This document shows positions 17,364-25,708 of a stretch of DNA of 64,000 nt, piece by piece. The stretch spans positions 1 through 64,000 of the forward strand of contig NZ_JBDIVE010000002.1 of assembly GCF_039631295.1 (NCBI RefSeq). The letters run 5' to 3'. The translations under genes and the position numbers were made by a program. Each line of letters opens with the position of its first letter. The first letter of the stretch is position 1. Origin of the DNA: Viridibacterium sediminicola. Its GTDB lineage: Bacteria; Pseudomonadota; Gammaproteobacteria; Burkholderiales; Rhodocyclaceae. Under the pieces are notes generated by a model, which was not told where the DNA came from, made no database searches, and was given only the letters and a program-made list of their open reading frames with translations.

Positions 17364-17542
17364 CGTTTGCACCTTCCACTGCTACATGACACGACCTGCA
17401 TCAAGCGAAGCAGGCATTTGTCGCAGCGCAATGTTTTTGCCATCTTCACGGCGCAGAATCCGCCCAGACCATCCACCAAAGCACTGATAGCTATTGGTTT
17501 TATACTGAAACATAAAAATAACGCATCGCACAAAAAAACAAC

Positions 17543-17570
17543 TTGACATGAAAGTTTTTCTGCCTAGAAT
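17543..17570 (+). promoter_or_regulatory. Strong sigma-70 promoter of the phasin gene
   Basis: Perfect TTGACA (17543-17548), 16-bp spacer, TAGAAT (17565-17570). An AT-rich run with several A-tracts lies just upstream (17500-17540), suggesting an UP element. This implies high expression of the downstream phasin with a leader of roughly 85 nt. The rest of the 350-bp gap to lptA holds only the lptA terminator. Confidence 0.75.
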
Positions 17571-17662
17571 TGGCATTGTGCATTGCAGCAAAAGTTTGGT
17601 TGGGTGTCCTGCAACGCCTGTTGTAGATGTGTTGTTGAAACCATTCACCGAGGAGATCACAA

Positions 17663-18220
17663 ATGTCTTTCGCACCTGAACAATTCGCAAGCGCCAACAA
17701 AGCCGCCATCGAAGCCTTCCTGACTTTTGCCAACACCGCCTTCGCCAGCGTCGAACGCCTGGCTGCTCTGAATCTGAATACCGCTCGCAGCACGCTGGAA
17801 GACAGCGTTGCTACGACCAAGGCCCTGCTGGCCGTCAAGGACGTGCAAGAACTGGCCGCGCTGCAATCGAGCCTGGCCCGCCCGGGTGTTGAAAAGGCTG
17901 TTGCCTACGCTCGTGGTGTCTATGAAATCGCCACCGAAGCCCAAGGCCAATTCTCCAAGGCCGTCGAAGAACAAGTCGGCGAGCTGAACAAGAACATCGC
18001 TTCGGTGCTCGACAAGGCTGCCAAGTCGGCACCGGCCGGTTCCGACGCCGCCGTGGCTGCCGTCAAATCAGCTTTCGCTGCCGCCAACTCCGCTTACGAC
18101 AGCATCAACAAGGCTGCCAAGCAAGTGGCTGAAATCGCCGAAGCCAATGTGGCTGCCGCAACCGATGCAACGGTCAAGGCTGTCGGCGCAGCGCCGGCAA
18201 AGACCAAGAAGGCCGCCTGA
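17663..18220 (+). CDS. Phasin family protein (PHB granule-associated)
   Basis: 185 residues, all helical and Ala-rich, with no membrane segment. The phasin_2-type pattern is clear: FAPEQFASANKAAIEAFLTF at the N-terminus, ERLAALNLNTARSTLEDS, ALLAVKDVQELAALQSS, then heptad-rich segments and an AAPAKTKKAA tail. It coats polyhydroxyalkanoate granules and controls their size. It stands alone between its own strong promoter and terminator, with ribosome-binding site GAGGAG. PHA synthase genes are not in the window. Confidence 0.9.
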   Translation: MSFAPEQFASANKAAIEAFLTFANTAFASVERLAALNLNTARSTLEDSVATTKALLAVKDVQELAALQSSLARPGVEKAVAYARGVYEIATEAQGQFSKAVEEQVGELNKNIASVLDKAAKSAPAGSDAAVAAVKSAFAAANSAYDSINKAAKQVAEIAEANVAAATDATVKAVGAAPAKTKKAA

Positions 18221-18240
18221 ACCAGGCTAGCCTGAAATGA

Positions 18241-18272
18241 AAAGGCCGCCGGTGCAAACCGGCGGCCTTTTT
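18241..18272 (+). terminator. Rho-independent terminator after the phasin gene
   Basis: AAAGGCCGCCGGT, loop GCAA, ACCGGCGGCCTTT, then TT: a 13-bp stem 20 nt after the phasin stop. The A-run on the left arm means it could also serve the convergent cinA-like gene. Confidence 0.88.
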
Positions 18273-18287
18273 GCATTCTGCAGCCGC

Positions 18288-19061
18288 TCAAGCAGCGGGC
18301 AGATCGCCCAGCTCACACCAGGGCGCGGCACGCGCCGTCAAAGCCTCGCGCATTGCCGCCATCGCCGCCTCAACAGCCGCCGGCTCGCCCTTGGCACCCA
18401 GATCGATATGGCGCGGCACGCCCTCGCCGCCGAGATTCGGCAAGCTGAACACCGTGACGCCAAAGCGCTCCTGCAGATCGGTCATCAGATCGATCAACGC
18501 GCTTTCATTGGTATCGAGCACGGCCAGCGAGGCTTCCGCCCAGGGCGTGAGGTGGTGCAGATGGGCGTAGTGCGTATCGAGCACGGCCTCCATCATCGGC
18601 CAGGACATCTGCGGGAAGCCCGGCAGAAACCAGTGCTCGCGGATGCTGAAACCGGGAATCTGGTTGAAGGGATTCGGGATGATCTCGCTGCCCGCCGGAA
18701 ACTCGCCCATCGCCAGCTGCTGCGGGCCGGCTTCCACCCCGCGGCGGGCAAAGATGGCCTCGCGAATGGCGCGTTCGGCTTCCGGATGCAGGACGATATC
18801 CAAGCCCAGCGCAGCGGCGGCAGCTTGCCGCGTGTGATCGTCAGGCGTCGCGCCAATGCCGCCGAATGAGAACACCACGTCGCCGGTGGCAAAGCTCTGC
18901 TGCAGTGTTTCGATCAGCAAGGGACGGTCGTCGCCGCAGTAGCGCGCCCAGCTGAGCGCCATGCCGCGTGCCGAGAGCAACTCGATGGCCTTGGCCAGAT
19001 GCTTGTCAGCCCGCCGGCCGGAGAGGATTTCGTCGCCAATGATCAGTACGCCTATGCCCAT
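18288..19061 (-). CDS. CinA-like / molybdopterin-binding (MoCF) domain protein
   Basis: 257 residues. The MoaB/MogA-type MoCF_biosynth fold is visible at the N-terminus: IGVLIIGDEILSGRRADKH and VVFSFGGIGATPDDHTRQ. This matches the N-terminal domain of competence/damage-inducible protein CinA. The C-terminal NMN-deamidase domain (PncC) of full CinA is missing, so it is the short standalone form common in betaproteobacteria. Substrate unknown; a role in pyridine-nucleotide or ADP-ribose metabolism is only suggested by the family. The three leftward genes 18288-22352 are closely spaced and could be co-transcribed from the ftsX-like gene. Confidence 0.75.
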   Translation of the reverse strand: MGIGVLIIGDEILSGRRADKHLAKAIELLSARGMALSWARYCGDDRPLLIETLQQSFATGDVVFSFGGIGATPDDHTRQAAAAALGLDIVLHPEAERAIREAIFARRGVEAGPQQLAMGEFPAGSEIIPNPFNQIPGFSIREHWFLPGFPQMSWPMMEAVLDTHYAHLHHLTPWAEASLAVLDTNESALIDLMTDLQERFGVTVFSLPNLGGEGVPRHIDLGAKGEPAAVEAAMAAMREALTARAAPWCELGDLPAA

Positions 19062-19082
19062 GAATACTCCCTCGCTTGAGCC

Positions 19083-19826
19083 TTAATTGATGTCGATGAT
19101 GTGTTCGTTGGCGCGCGCTTCACGCAGCGCTTGCAACAGGAAATGCACGAAGCTCAACCCCGTGAGCGCCGGCACGAAAAGATTCAGCAGCGGCACATAG
19201 GCCAGCACGCCAGCGCCCAGCCCGAGGGCGTAGAGTTCGGCACGATGACGCGCCGGCAGAGCCTGGAGTTCATGCGCATCCGCATGCTGCATCAGCGCGT
19301 CGTAGCGATAGCAGCGCTGGTTGAGCCAGGCGCTCAAGCCAATCGACAAGAAGATGCCCATGCCCGGAATCAGCCACAGCGGCAGGCTCAGCAAGGCCAG
19401 CACGATGAACAGCAGGAGCGCCACCAGCGCATTGGTGATGCTGCCGATCTGCGTGCCACCGCGCCGCAACTGCAGCTCGGGATAATCGCTGGCGGCGACG
19501 CGTTCGAGCATCAGCGGCAGGGCGAACACCGAGATCAGCACGCTCGCTGTCAGCAAGGACAGCGGCACGAAGAGCAGCAGCAACAAGATATGTGCAAAGC
19601 CGGTCAGGGCCAGCGCCCATAGCGAGCCATCGGCAAACCACTTGCCTACTGCCGGCCAGGCCTGGACGTATTGCAGCAGCAGATTGGCGGTCTCGCCCCA
19701 CACGGCCACCGCCAGAGCGATCCACAGGGCGAAAGCCAGCACAGTCGGCCACAAGAGGTGCCAGAGGATGTCGCCGCGCAGCAGGCTGTGCAGGGCGCGC
19801 AACCAGGCGCTCAGGATCTTGAACAT
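19083..19826 (-). CDS. EI24-domain integral membrane protein (CysZ-like)
   Basis: 247 residues with at least five hydrophobic segments (about 22-45, 68-85, 88-110, 135-165, 202-225). EI24-family features include DILWHLLWPTVLAFALW at the N-terminus and the late ELYALGLGAGVLAYVPLLNLFVPAL stretch, similar to CysZ sulfate permeases. No sulfur-assimilation gene is nearby, so a sulfate role is not supported by context. Ribosome-binding sequence AAAGAGCTCT precedes ATG 19826. Confidence 0.7.
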   Translation of the reverse strand: MFKILSAWLRALHSLLRGDILWHLLWPTVLAFALWIALAVAVWGETANLLLQYVQAWPAVGKWFADGSLWALALTGFAHILLLLLFVPLSLLTASVLISVFALPLMLERVAASDYPELQLRRGGTQIGSITNALVALLLFIVLALLSLPLWLIPGMGIFLSIGLSAWLNQRCYRYDALMQHADAHELQALPARHRAELYALGLGAGVLAYVPLLNLFVPALTGLSFVHFLLQALREARANEHIIDIN

Positions 19827-19844
19827 AGAGCTCTTTCAGAAATA

Positions 19845-22352
19845 TCAGGCACCAGCACGCAGGGTATCGACGACGGTGCGCCGCAGCAAGCCGCGCACGC
19901 CCAGCCAGCCCAGGGCTAGCACCGCGAGTACGGCCAGCCAGACGTAAAACACCAGCGCCAGCCAGTCCGGCCGGTATTCGATGTCGAAGACCTTGATCGC
20001 CAGCAGCTGCCCGGTGGCCAAGGCGCCCAGGCAGGCCAGCACGCTGGCCAGCACGCCGAGCACGAGGAACTCCGAGAGCATCGCCGCACGCAGCTGGGCA
20101 TTGCTCGCGCCGAGCGTGCGCAGCACCGACAGCTCATGCGCGCGCTCGTCATGCGTTGCGCGCAGGGCCGACCACAAGACCACGGCACCGGCCAGTAGCG
20201 CAAAGCCGAACACCGCCTGCACGACGCGAATCAGCCGTGCGCTCAGATCTTGCACCTGGGCGATGATCGCGGCGACATCGATCACCGTCAGATTCGGAAA
20301 GGCCGCCACCAGGGCGCTGAGTGTGGCCCCCTGCCCCGGCGGCAGGCGGAAGCTGGTGATCCACGAGGTCGGCAAATTGTCGAGCACGCCCGGCGCCGCG
20401 CTGAAGAAGAAATTGACGCGCATCGAGTCCCAATCGAGCTTGCGGATGCTGCCCACCGTGCCGCTGACGCGCTGACCAGCAACATCGAAGCTCACCGCGT
20501 CGCCCAGACGGATGCCCAGGGTCTTGCCGACGCCCTCTTCCATCGAGAACACCGGCGCACGTGACTCGCCGTGCCAGGTGCCGGCGACCACCCGATTGCC
20601 CTCCTGCAAGACACTGCCCTGCGAGAGATTGAATTCACGATCGAGCAGATTGCGAGCGCGTTCTTCGGGGTAATCGCCCGGCGTCACCGGCTGGCCGCGC
20701 AGCTCGACCAGACGCCCACGAATCATCGGCAGCAGTTCGATGGGCGGCAGATTGTGAGTGCGGAAATACGCTTGCAAGCTATCGCGCTGATCGGTCTGGA
20801 TATTGAGCAGGAACTGGTTCGGCGCATCCGGCCGCAGGCCGCGCTGCCAGCCGCGCATCAAATCGCCCGAGACCAGGCCGAGCAGCAGCATCGCCATCAG
20901 TGCCAGCCCCAAGGCCACGCTTTGCACCACGCTGGCGGCCAGGCGCCGATGCATCGCTGCCAGCCCGTAACGCAGGCCCCAGGGCAGCGCCCACCCGAAC
21001 AGCTGGCCGCGATGCCGCAAAGCGCCCAGAGCCCCCAGGGCCAGACGCGCGATCAGCGCGAACACCGCGCAGGCAGCGGCAAACCCCAGCGCCACCCAGG
21101 CGCCCAGCTTGATGTCGCCCGCCATCCACAGGAACAAAGCCAGCAGCGCGAGGATGCCGGCCGCCCAGGCGCCCAGCACACTGCCCTGCATGCCGCCCCA
21201 TTCGCGGCGCAGCACATGGATCGGCGGCACACGCGTCATGTGCAAGAGCTGCGGCGCGATGAAACCGAGTACCAGCACCAGCGCCACCAGCAAACCATGT
21301 ACGACGGGCAGCCAACTCGGCAGCGGCAGATTGGTCTGGATCAGCGAACTGGCCAGCGCGGCAATGCCCAGCTGGACGACAAAGCCCAGCGCGCAGCCAA
21401 GCAAGGCAACAGCCAAACCGAACACCGTGAATTCAGTCAGGAACAGCCCCAGCAGCTGGCTGCGCTGGGCGCCGAAGCAGCGCATCGCCGCGCAACCGTC
21501 GAGGTGGCGCTGCAGATAACGCCGCGCCGATAAACCGATCGCCACCGCCGCCAGCACCACCGACAACATGCCGGCCAGCTGCAGGAAGTGCTGGATGCGC
21601 TCCAGATTGCCGCGGATCTCCGGCCGCACGTTTTCCAGCGACTCCAGCTGCTGGCCGGCGCCAATCTGCGGCTTGAGCCAGCGCTCGTAATCCGCCACCG
21701 CCTTGGGCGAACCCGCCAGTTGCAGGCGGTAACGCACGCGGCTGCCTTCCTGGATCAGCCCACTGGCCGGCAGATCGGCCGCATTGACCATGATGCGCGG
21801 GATGAAGCTGAAGAAGTTGTTGCCGCGGTCCGATTCGAAAGTAATCAGGGCGCCGACACGCAGCTGCAGATTGCCCAGGCTCAGCGTATCGCCGACCTTC
21901 ACATTGAGGGCGCTGAGCAGGCGCTCCTCGACCCAGGCCTCGCCCGGCGCCGGAATCCGCCCGGCCACCACGCCTGGCTGGCCCATCGCCGGCGCTATCT
22001 CGACGCGGCCGCGCAGCGGATAGCCACTCTCGACGAACTTGGCGCCGGAGAGCTGGGCCAGCTCGCCGGTACTGACCATGCTCGAAAAATTGACCGTATT
22101 CGCCGCCTGCAAACCGCGCCGCTGGGCCTCGGCGCGCCAGGCCGGCGGCAGCGGCGCATCCGCCGAGACGAGCAGATCGCCGCCCATCAATTGCGTGGCG
22201 TCGCGGCGCAGGGACTGTTGCACGCGGTCGGCAAAAAAGCCGACGCTGCTCAGGCTGGTCACCGCCAGCAACAGCGCCACGCCTAGCAAGCTGAGCTCGC
22301 CGGCGCGCAGGTCACGGAACAACATCTTCAGGGCAAGTCGGAAATCAGGCAT
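19845..22352 (-). CDS. FtsX-family ABC transporter permease (YbbP-like)
   Basis: 835 residues, the size of YbbP-type permeases. It has an N-terminal membrane segment (about 18-40), a large periplasmic MacB_PCD-like region, then a first FtsX domain with helices near 260-365, several central helices (about 385-460), and a second periplasmic part. A second FtsX domain lies at the C-terminus (about 705-830). Such permeases pair with a YbbA/LolD-type ATPase and act in envelope lipid or lipoprotein handling. The ATPase and a TesA-type esterase usually sit next to it but are not present here, so the partner must be elsewhere. Confidence 0.8.
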   Translation of the reverse strand: MPDFRLALKMLFRDLRAGELSLLGVALLLAVTSLSSVGFFADRVQQSLRRDATQLMGGDLLVSADAPLPPAWRAEAQRRGLQAANTVNFSSMVSTGELAQLSGAKFVESGYPLRGRVEIAPAMGQPGVVAGRIPAPGEAWVEERLLSALNVKVGDTLSLGNLQLRVGALITFESDRGNNFFSFIPRIMVNAADLPASGLIQEGSRVRYRLQLAGSPKAVADYERWLKPQIGAGQQLESLENVRPEIRGNLERIQHFLQLAGMLSVVLAAVAIGLSARRYLQRHLDGCAAMRCFGAQRSQLLGLFLTEFTVFGLAVALLGCALGFVVQLGIAALASSLIQTNLPLPSWLPVVHGLLVALVLVLGFIAPQLLHMTRVPPIHVLRREWGGMQGSVLGAWAAGILALLALFLWMAGDIKLGAWVALGFAAACAVFALIARLALGALGALRHRGQLFGWALPWGLRYGLAAMHRRLAASVVQSVALGLALMAMLLLGLVSGDLMRGWQRGLRPDAPNQFLLNIQTDQRDSLQAYFRTHNLPPIELLPMIRGRLVELRGQPVTPGDYPEERARNLLDREFNLSQGSVLQEGNRVVAGTWHGESRAPVFSMEEGVGKTLGIRLGDAVSFDVAGQRVSGTVGSIRKLDWDSMRVNFFFSAAPGVLDNLPTSWITSFRLPPGQGATLSALVAAFPNLTVIDVAAIIAQVQDLSARLIRVVQAVFGFALLAGAVVLWSALRATHDERAHELSVLRTLGASNAQLRAAMLSEFLVLGVLASVLACLGALATGQLLAIKVFDIEYRPDWLALVFYVWLAVLAVLALGWLGVRGLLRRTVVDTLRAGA

Positions 22353-22422
22353 CGGTCGGTATCGGCAAGGCGTCGTGACGTGTCAGTGCGGAAATCGCAG
22401 TGCTTGAGACAGACATCATACG

Positions 22423-22438
22423 TGGCAGAAGGTTTGCT
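22423..22438 (+). promoter_or_regulatory. Sigma-54-type promoter upstream of dctP
   Basis: TGGCAGAAGGTTTGCT has the GG/GC dinucleotides of a -24/-12 promoter at exact spacing, and it matches TTGCW at the -12 side. It lies in the 290-bp gap between the leftward ftsX-like gene and dctP, about 200 nt before dctP. RpoN with DctD-type activators controls C4-dicarboxylate uptake in many proteobacteria. The long leader weakens the call. Confidence 0.45.
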
Positions 22439-22645
22439 AAAAATCAGAAATCCCGTTTTGCGACAGCCTATCTGAGGGTAAGCCCTTAGTCAGACAACTA
22501 CGGAACAACCCCTAGAATATGCCACCCGCAAATGCCGAACAAACCGGCATGGCAACGCTGCGGAGACGATTCCGATTTGTCAGTCAAAGCCTTAGCAAGC
22601 CTGGACAACAGGCTCACACAGATTTGCCACCGAAAGAGGAGTGTC

Positions 22646-23635
22646 ATGAAGCGCGTTAATGTCCTGAAATTCTCACTGCTACTGTCCGCCCTGCTGTCGG
22701 CCCAGGTTTTCGGCGCTGTCGAGCTCAAGCTCGGCCACTTCGCCGCTGACGGCACGCCGAACGCCATTGCCGCCCTGCAATTCAAAACCAATGTTGAAAA
22801 ACGCACCAATGGCGAGGTGAAGATCAATGTCTTCGGCAACAACGCACTGGGCAGCCCGCCCGAGGTGCTGGAGCAAGTGATGATCGGCGCGGTGGACATG
22901 AGCCTCTCCGGTCAGGACCAGCTGGCCAAGCATTTCCCCTTCTACGATGTGATCAGCACGCCCTTCGCGTTCAAGGATTACGCGAATGCCGACAAGATCA
23001 TCGATGGCGATTTCAAAGCCTGGGCCGATCCCGAACTGGCCAAGAAGGGCCTGGTGCATCTGTCGGATTGGGAATGGGGCTTCCGCCAGCTCACCAATTC
23101 CAAGAAGTCAGTGATGGTGCCGGCCGACATGAAGGGCATGAAGATCCGCACCCCGCCGGCTTTCGCCTACCAGGCCTTCGTTGAAGCCGCCGGTGGCAAT
23201 GCGGTCACCATCGCCTTCCCCGAACTGGTGATGGCCATGAAGCAGGGCGTGGTCGACGGCCAGGAAAACCCGGTCGGCACGATCTACGCGCTCAAGCTCT
23301 ACGAGACGCAGAAGTACATGACCATCCTCAACTACACCTACAGCTCGATGGTGCATGTGGTGAACAAGAACAGCTGGGCCAAGCTCACGCCGGCACAGCA
23401 GAAGATCGTCGCGGAAGAGTCGGCCGCTTCGGCAAAGTTCGCGCGCAAGACCGTGCGTGACGAGGAAAGCACCCAGCTCAAGGACCTCGAAACCAGCAAG
23501 GGCATCATCATCAGCCGCCCCGATCTGGGCGTCTGGAAGGCGGCCATGGGTCCGGCCTGGGACAAGGTCAAGGCCAAGGTGGGGCCGGATAACTTCACCA
23601 AGTTCATGAGCATCGTCGACAAGAACAGCAAGTAA
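22646..23635 (+). CDS. dctP: TRAP transporter solute-binding protein DctP
   Basis: Periplasmic receptor of a tripartite TRAP transporter, 329 residues. ATG 22646 follows AAAGAGGA and gives a clear signal peptide (SLLLSALLSAQVFGA). DctP-family motifs: VELKLGHFAADGTPNAIAA at the mature N-terminus, GNNALGSPPEVLEQV, and the helix-strand MKIRTPPAFAYQAF carrying the conserved carboxylate-binding Arg. The later VVDGQENPVGTIYALKLYE is also typical. Substrate is probably a C4-dicarboxylate or related organic acid; family members vary. Followed by the large, then the small membrane subunit. Confidence 0.88.
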   Translation: MKRVNVLKFSLLLSALLSAQVFGAVELKLGHFAADGTPNAIAALQFKTNVEKRTNGEVKINVFGNNALGSPPEVLEQVMIGAVDMSLSGQDQLAKHFPFYDVISTPFAFKDYANADKIIDGDFKAWADPELAKKGLVHLSDWEWGFRQLTNSKKSVMVPADMKGMKIRTPPAFAYQAFVEAAGGNAVTIAFPELVMAMKQGVVDGQENPVGTIYALKLYETQKYMTILNYTYSSMVHVVNKNSWAKLTPAQQKIVAEESAASAKFARKTVRDEESTQLKDLETSKGIIISRPDLGVWKAAMGPAWDKVKAKVGPDNFTKFMSIVDKNSK

Positions 23636-23643
23636 GCCAGAAC

Positions 23644-23672
23644 GGCGTTTGTCCGCCACGCGGGCAAACGCC
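23644..23672 (+). other. Intercistronic stem-loop between dctP and dctM
   Basis: GGCGTTTGTCCG, 5-nt loop, CGGGCAAACGCC: 12 pairs (one U-G) just 8 nt after the dctP stop, with no following T-run. Such hairpins behind binding-protein genes usually protect the upstream mRNA or partly attenuate transcription, so more receptor is made than membrane subunits. Confidence 0.5.
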
Positions 23673-23722
23673 AGCGCTTACCTGCACGCCTGTTCAACCC
23701 TCGTCTGGATGCTCTGCAACTC

Positions 23723-25003
23723 ATGCTTACCCTGCTGATTTTCTCTGTCCTGCTCGTCCTGCTGGTCATCGATGTGCCGATTGCTGTCGCCATCGGCCTG
23801 ACCGCCGTGATCTTTTTCGTCGCCATGGGCCAGGGCAGTTTCCTGGTCATGCTGCCGCAGCGCATGTATTCCGGCACCACCGGTTTCACCCTGCTGGCGA
23901 TTCCCTTCTTCATCCTCGCCGGTAATCTGATGAATACCGGCGGCACCACCACGCGCATCTTCCGCTTCGCGCGCGCCCTGGTCGGCCATGTGCCCGGCGG
24001 GCTGGGCCAGGTCAGCGTGGTCTCGTCGATGATCTTCTCCGGCATGTCCGGCTCGGCGGTGGCCGATGCGGCCGGCCTCGGCCAGATCCAGCATCGCGCC
24101 ATGGTCGACGCCGGTTACAAGCCGACCATCTCGGCCGCCATCGTCGCCGGCGCCTCGACCATCGGGCCGGTAATTCCGCCGTCGATTCCCTTCGTGCTCT
24201 ACGGCGCGATCACCTCGGTGTCGGTAACCCAGCTGTTCCTGGCCGGCGCCATTCCCGGCGTATTGATGGGCATTGCGATGATGATTGGCATTTTCCTGAT
24301 GGCCAAGCCGCGCGGCCTGCCCTCAGATCCACGCGCCAATTTCGTCGAAATCTGGACCAGCTTCAAAGCCGCCTTCTGGCCGCTGATGGCGCCGGTGATC
24401 ATCATCGGCGGCATCACCACGGGCTTTTTCACGCCGACCGAGGCTTCGGTGATCGCCACCCTGTACGCTCTGGTGCTGGGCTTTTGCTACCGCGACCTGA
24501 AGTGGCGCGACCTGCCGCCCATCCTCCTGGCCTCGCTCAAGCAGACCTGTGGCCTGATGTTCATCATCGCCACGGCCAACTTCTTTGGCTGGTTCACCAT
24601 TTTCGAGCGCATCCCTGACCAGCTGATCACCCAGCTCACCGCGATGGGTGCAAGCCCTGCCGGCTTTCTGTGGATCGTCATCGCCATCATTCTGGTGCTC
24701 GGCTGCTTTCTCGACGGCAATGCGATCTTCCTGATCACCCTGCCGATCTTCATGAAACTGTGCCCGCTCTACGGCATCGACATGGTGAATTTCGGCGTGG
24801 TGATGACCTTGCTGATCATGATCGGCAACCTCACGCCACCGGTGGGCATGTGCTTGTTCGCCGTGGAGAGCTTCGCCAAGGTCGGCATCTGGCGGCTGTC
24901 GCTCGAATGCCTGCCCTACCTGCTCGCGATCTTCGCCGTCACCCTGCTGTGCGCCTTCATTCCGGAGATCGCGCTGTGGTTGCCCAGCGTCATGGCCAAC
25001 TGA
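23723..25003 (+). CDS. dctM: TRAP transporter large permease subunit DctM
   Basis: 426-residue, twelve-helix transport subunit. Typical DctM features: the opening LTLLIFSVLLVLLVIDVPIA, GFTLLAIPFFILAGNLMNTG, MIFSGMSGSAVADAAGLG, GASTIGPVIPPSIPFVLYG and NLTPPVGMCLF. It performs Na+-coupled solute transfer with the small subunit. No good ribosome-binding site precedes ATG 23723, so translation may depend on the intercistronic mRNA structure. It precedes dctQ, whereas P-Q-M is the common order. Confidence 0.9.
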   Translation: MLTLLIFSVLLVLLVIDVPIAVAIGLTAVIFFVAMGQGSFLVMLPQRMYSGTTGFTLLAIPFFILAGNLMNTGGTTTRIFRFARALVGHVPGGLGQVSVVSSMIFSGMSGSAVADAAGLGQIQHRAMVDAGYKPTISAAIVAGASTIGPVIPPSIPFVLYGAITSVSVTQLFLAGAIPGVLMGIAMMIGIFLMAKPRGLPSDPRANFVEIWTSFKAAFWPLMAPVIIIGGITTGFFTPTEASVIATLYALVLGFCYRDLKWRDLPPILLASLKQTCGLMFIIATANFFGWFTIFERIPDQLITQLTAMGASPAGFLWIVIAIILVLGCFLDGNAIFLITLPIFMKLCPLYGIDMVNFGVVMTLLIMIGNLTPPVGMCLFAVESFAKVGIWRLSLECLPYLLAIFAVTLLCAFIPEIALWLPSVMAN

Positions 25004-25024
25004 ACGACAAGGACACCTACTCCG

Positions 25025-25552
25025 ATGCTGCAACTTTTCGCCTGCTTTGATCGCGCGCTACGCAAGACCCTGGAATGGATCTGCATCCTGCTGTTCGTCG
25101 CCATCGCGCTGATCCTCACGCTCAACATCGTCATCCGCTTCCTGCCGCTGATGTCGATGCACTGGTTCGACGAGATCCTCGAGCTGCTCTACGGCGCGCT
25201 GATCTTCTACGGTGCGGCCACCGTGTGGGTCACGCACAGCCACTTCAGCGTCGGCGACTGGATCTCCCGGCATATCGCCAGCGTGCGCCTGCGCTTTGTC
25301 TATCGTCTGATTGTCGAGCTTTGCTCGCTGGCCTTCATCGCCATCTTCTTCAAGTACGCGCTGGACATCACCCTGCAAACCGACGAGCAGACCACCGCTT
25401 TCGCGATGTCCAAGAAATGGCTCTACGTGTGCATGCCGATCACCGGCGGCATCATGCTGCTCTACAGCCTGAAGAACATGTACCTGGAGATGGCCAAGAT
25501 CCTCAAGCCCGAGCTTGAGATCGACCTCGGCCGCGAAGACCTCAATCACTGA
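25025..25552 (+). CDS. dctQ: TRAP transporter small permease subunit DctQ
   Basis: 175 residues with four membrane helices (about 16-38, 54-72, 92-115, 138-160). The conserved DctQ elements are visible: the early WFDEILELLYGALIFYGAA and the loop HSHFSVGDWI. It forms the membrane complex with DctM. The stop codon lies in a short 13-bp tandem repeat. Confidence 0.85.
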   Translation: MLQLFACFDRALRKTLEWICILLFVAIALILTLNIVIRFLPLMSMHWFDEILELLYGALIFYGAATVWVTHSHFSVGDWISRHIASVRLRFVYRLIVELCSLAFIAIFFKYALDITLQTDEQTTAFAMSKKWLYVCMPITGGIMLLYSLKNMYLEMAKILKPELEIDLGREDLNH

Positions 25553-25581
25553 CCCCAATCACTGAGCTCCATCACTGAGCC
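25543..25581. repeat. Three copies of a 13-bp tandem repeat spanning the dctQ stop
   Basis: CAATCACTGACCC, CAATCACTGAGCT and CCATCACTGAGCC follow one another. The dctQ TGA lies in copy 1, and each copy repeats the ATCACTGA core. It looks like a small slippage-type duplication of the gene's 3' end. Confidence 0.7.
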
Positions 25582-25584
25582 ATC

Positions 25585-25621
25585 CCGATCTGCGCCGCCG
25601 GGCAAGGCAGGCGCAGATCGG
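25585..25621 (+). terminator. Hairpin after dctQ, possible terminator
   Basis: CCGATCTGCGCC, a 13-nt loop, then GGCGCAGATCGG: a perfect 12-bp stem 33 nt after the dctQ stop. No T-run follows, so it may end the TRAP transcript with Rho or act as an mRNA 3' stabiliser. The right arm nearly touches the mfd promoter. Confidence 0.5.
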
Positions 25622-25641
25622 TCAGCGCTCGCGTCCACGCG

Positions 25642-25647
25642 TATAAT
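25642..25647 (+). promoter_or_regulatory. -10 element of the mfd promoter
   Basis: Perfect TATAAT about 60 nt before the mfd ATG. The -35 region 17 bp upstream (CGGTCA) is weak and overlaps the right arm of the dctQ hairpin. A start near 25654 would give a leader of about 55 nt. Confidence 0.5.
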
Positions 25648-25708
25648 CCGCGCTCCACCGCACCCGGCCACGGCCTGTTGCGGCGTTCTGCATTTTTGTA
25701 CGCTGCCC

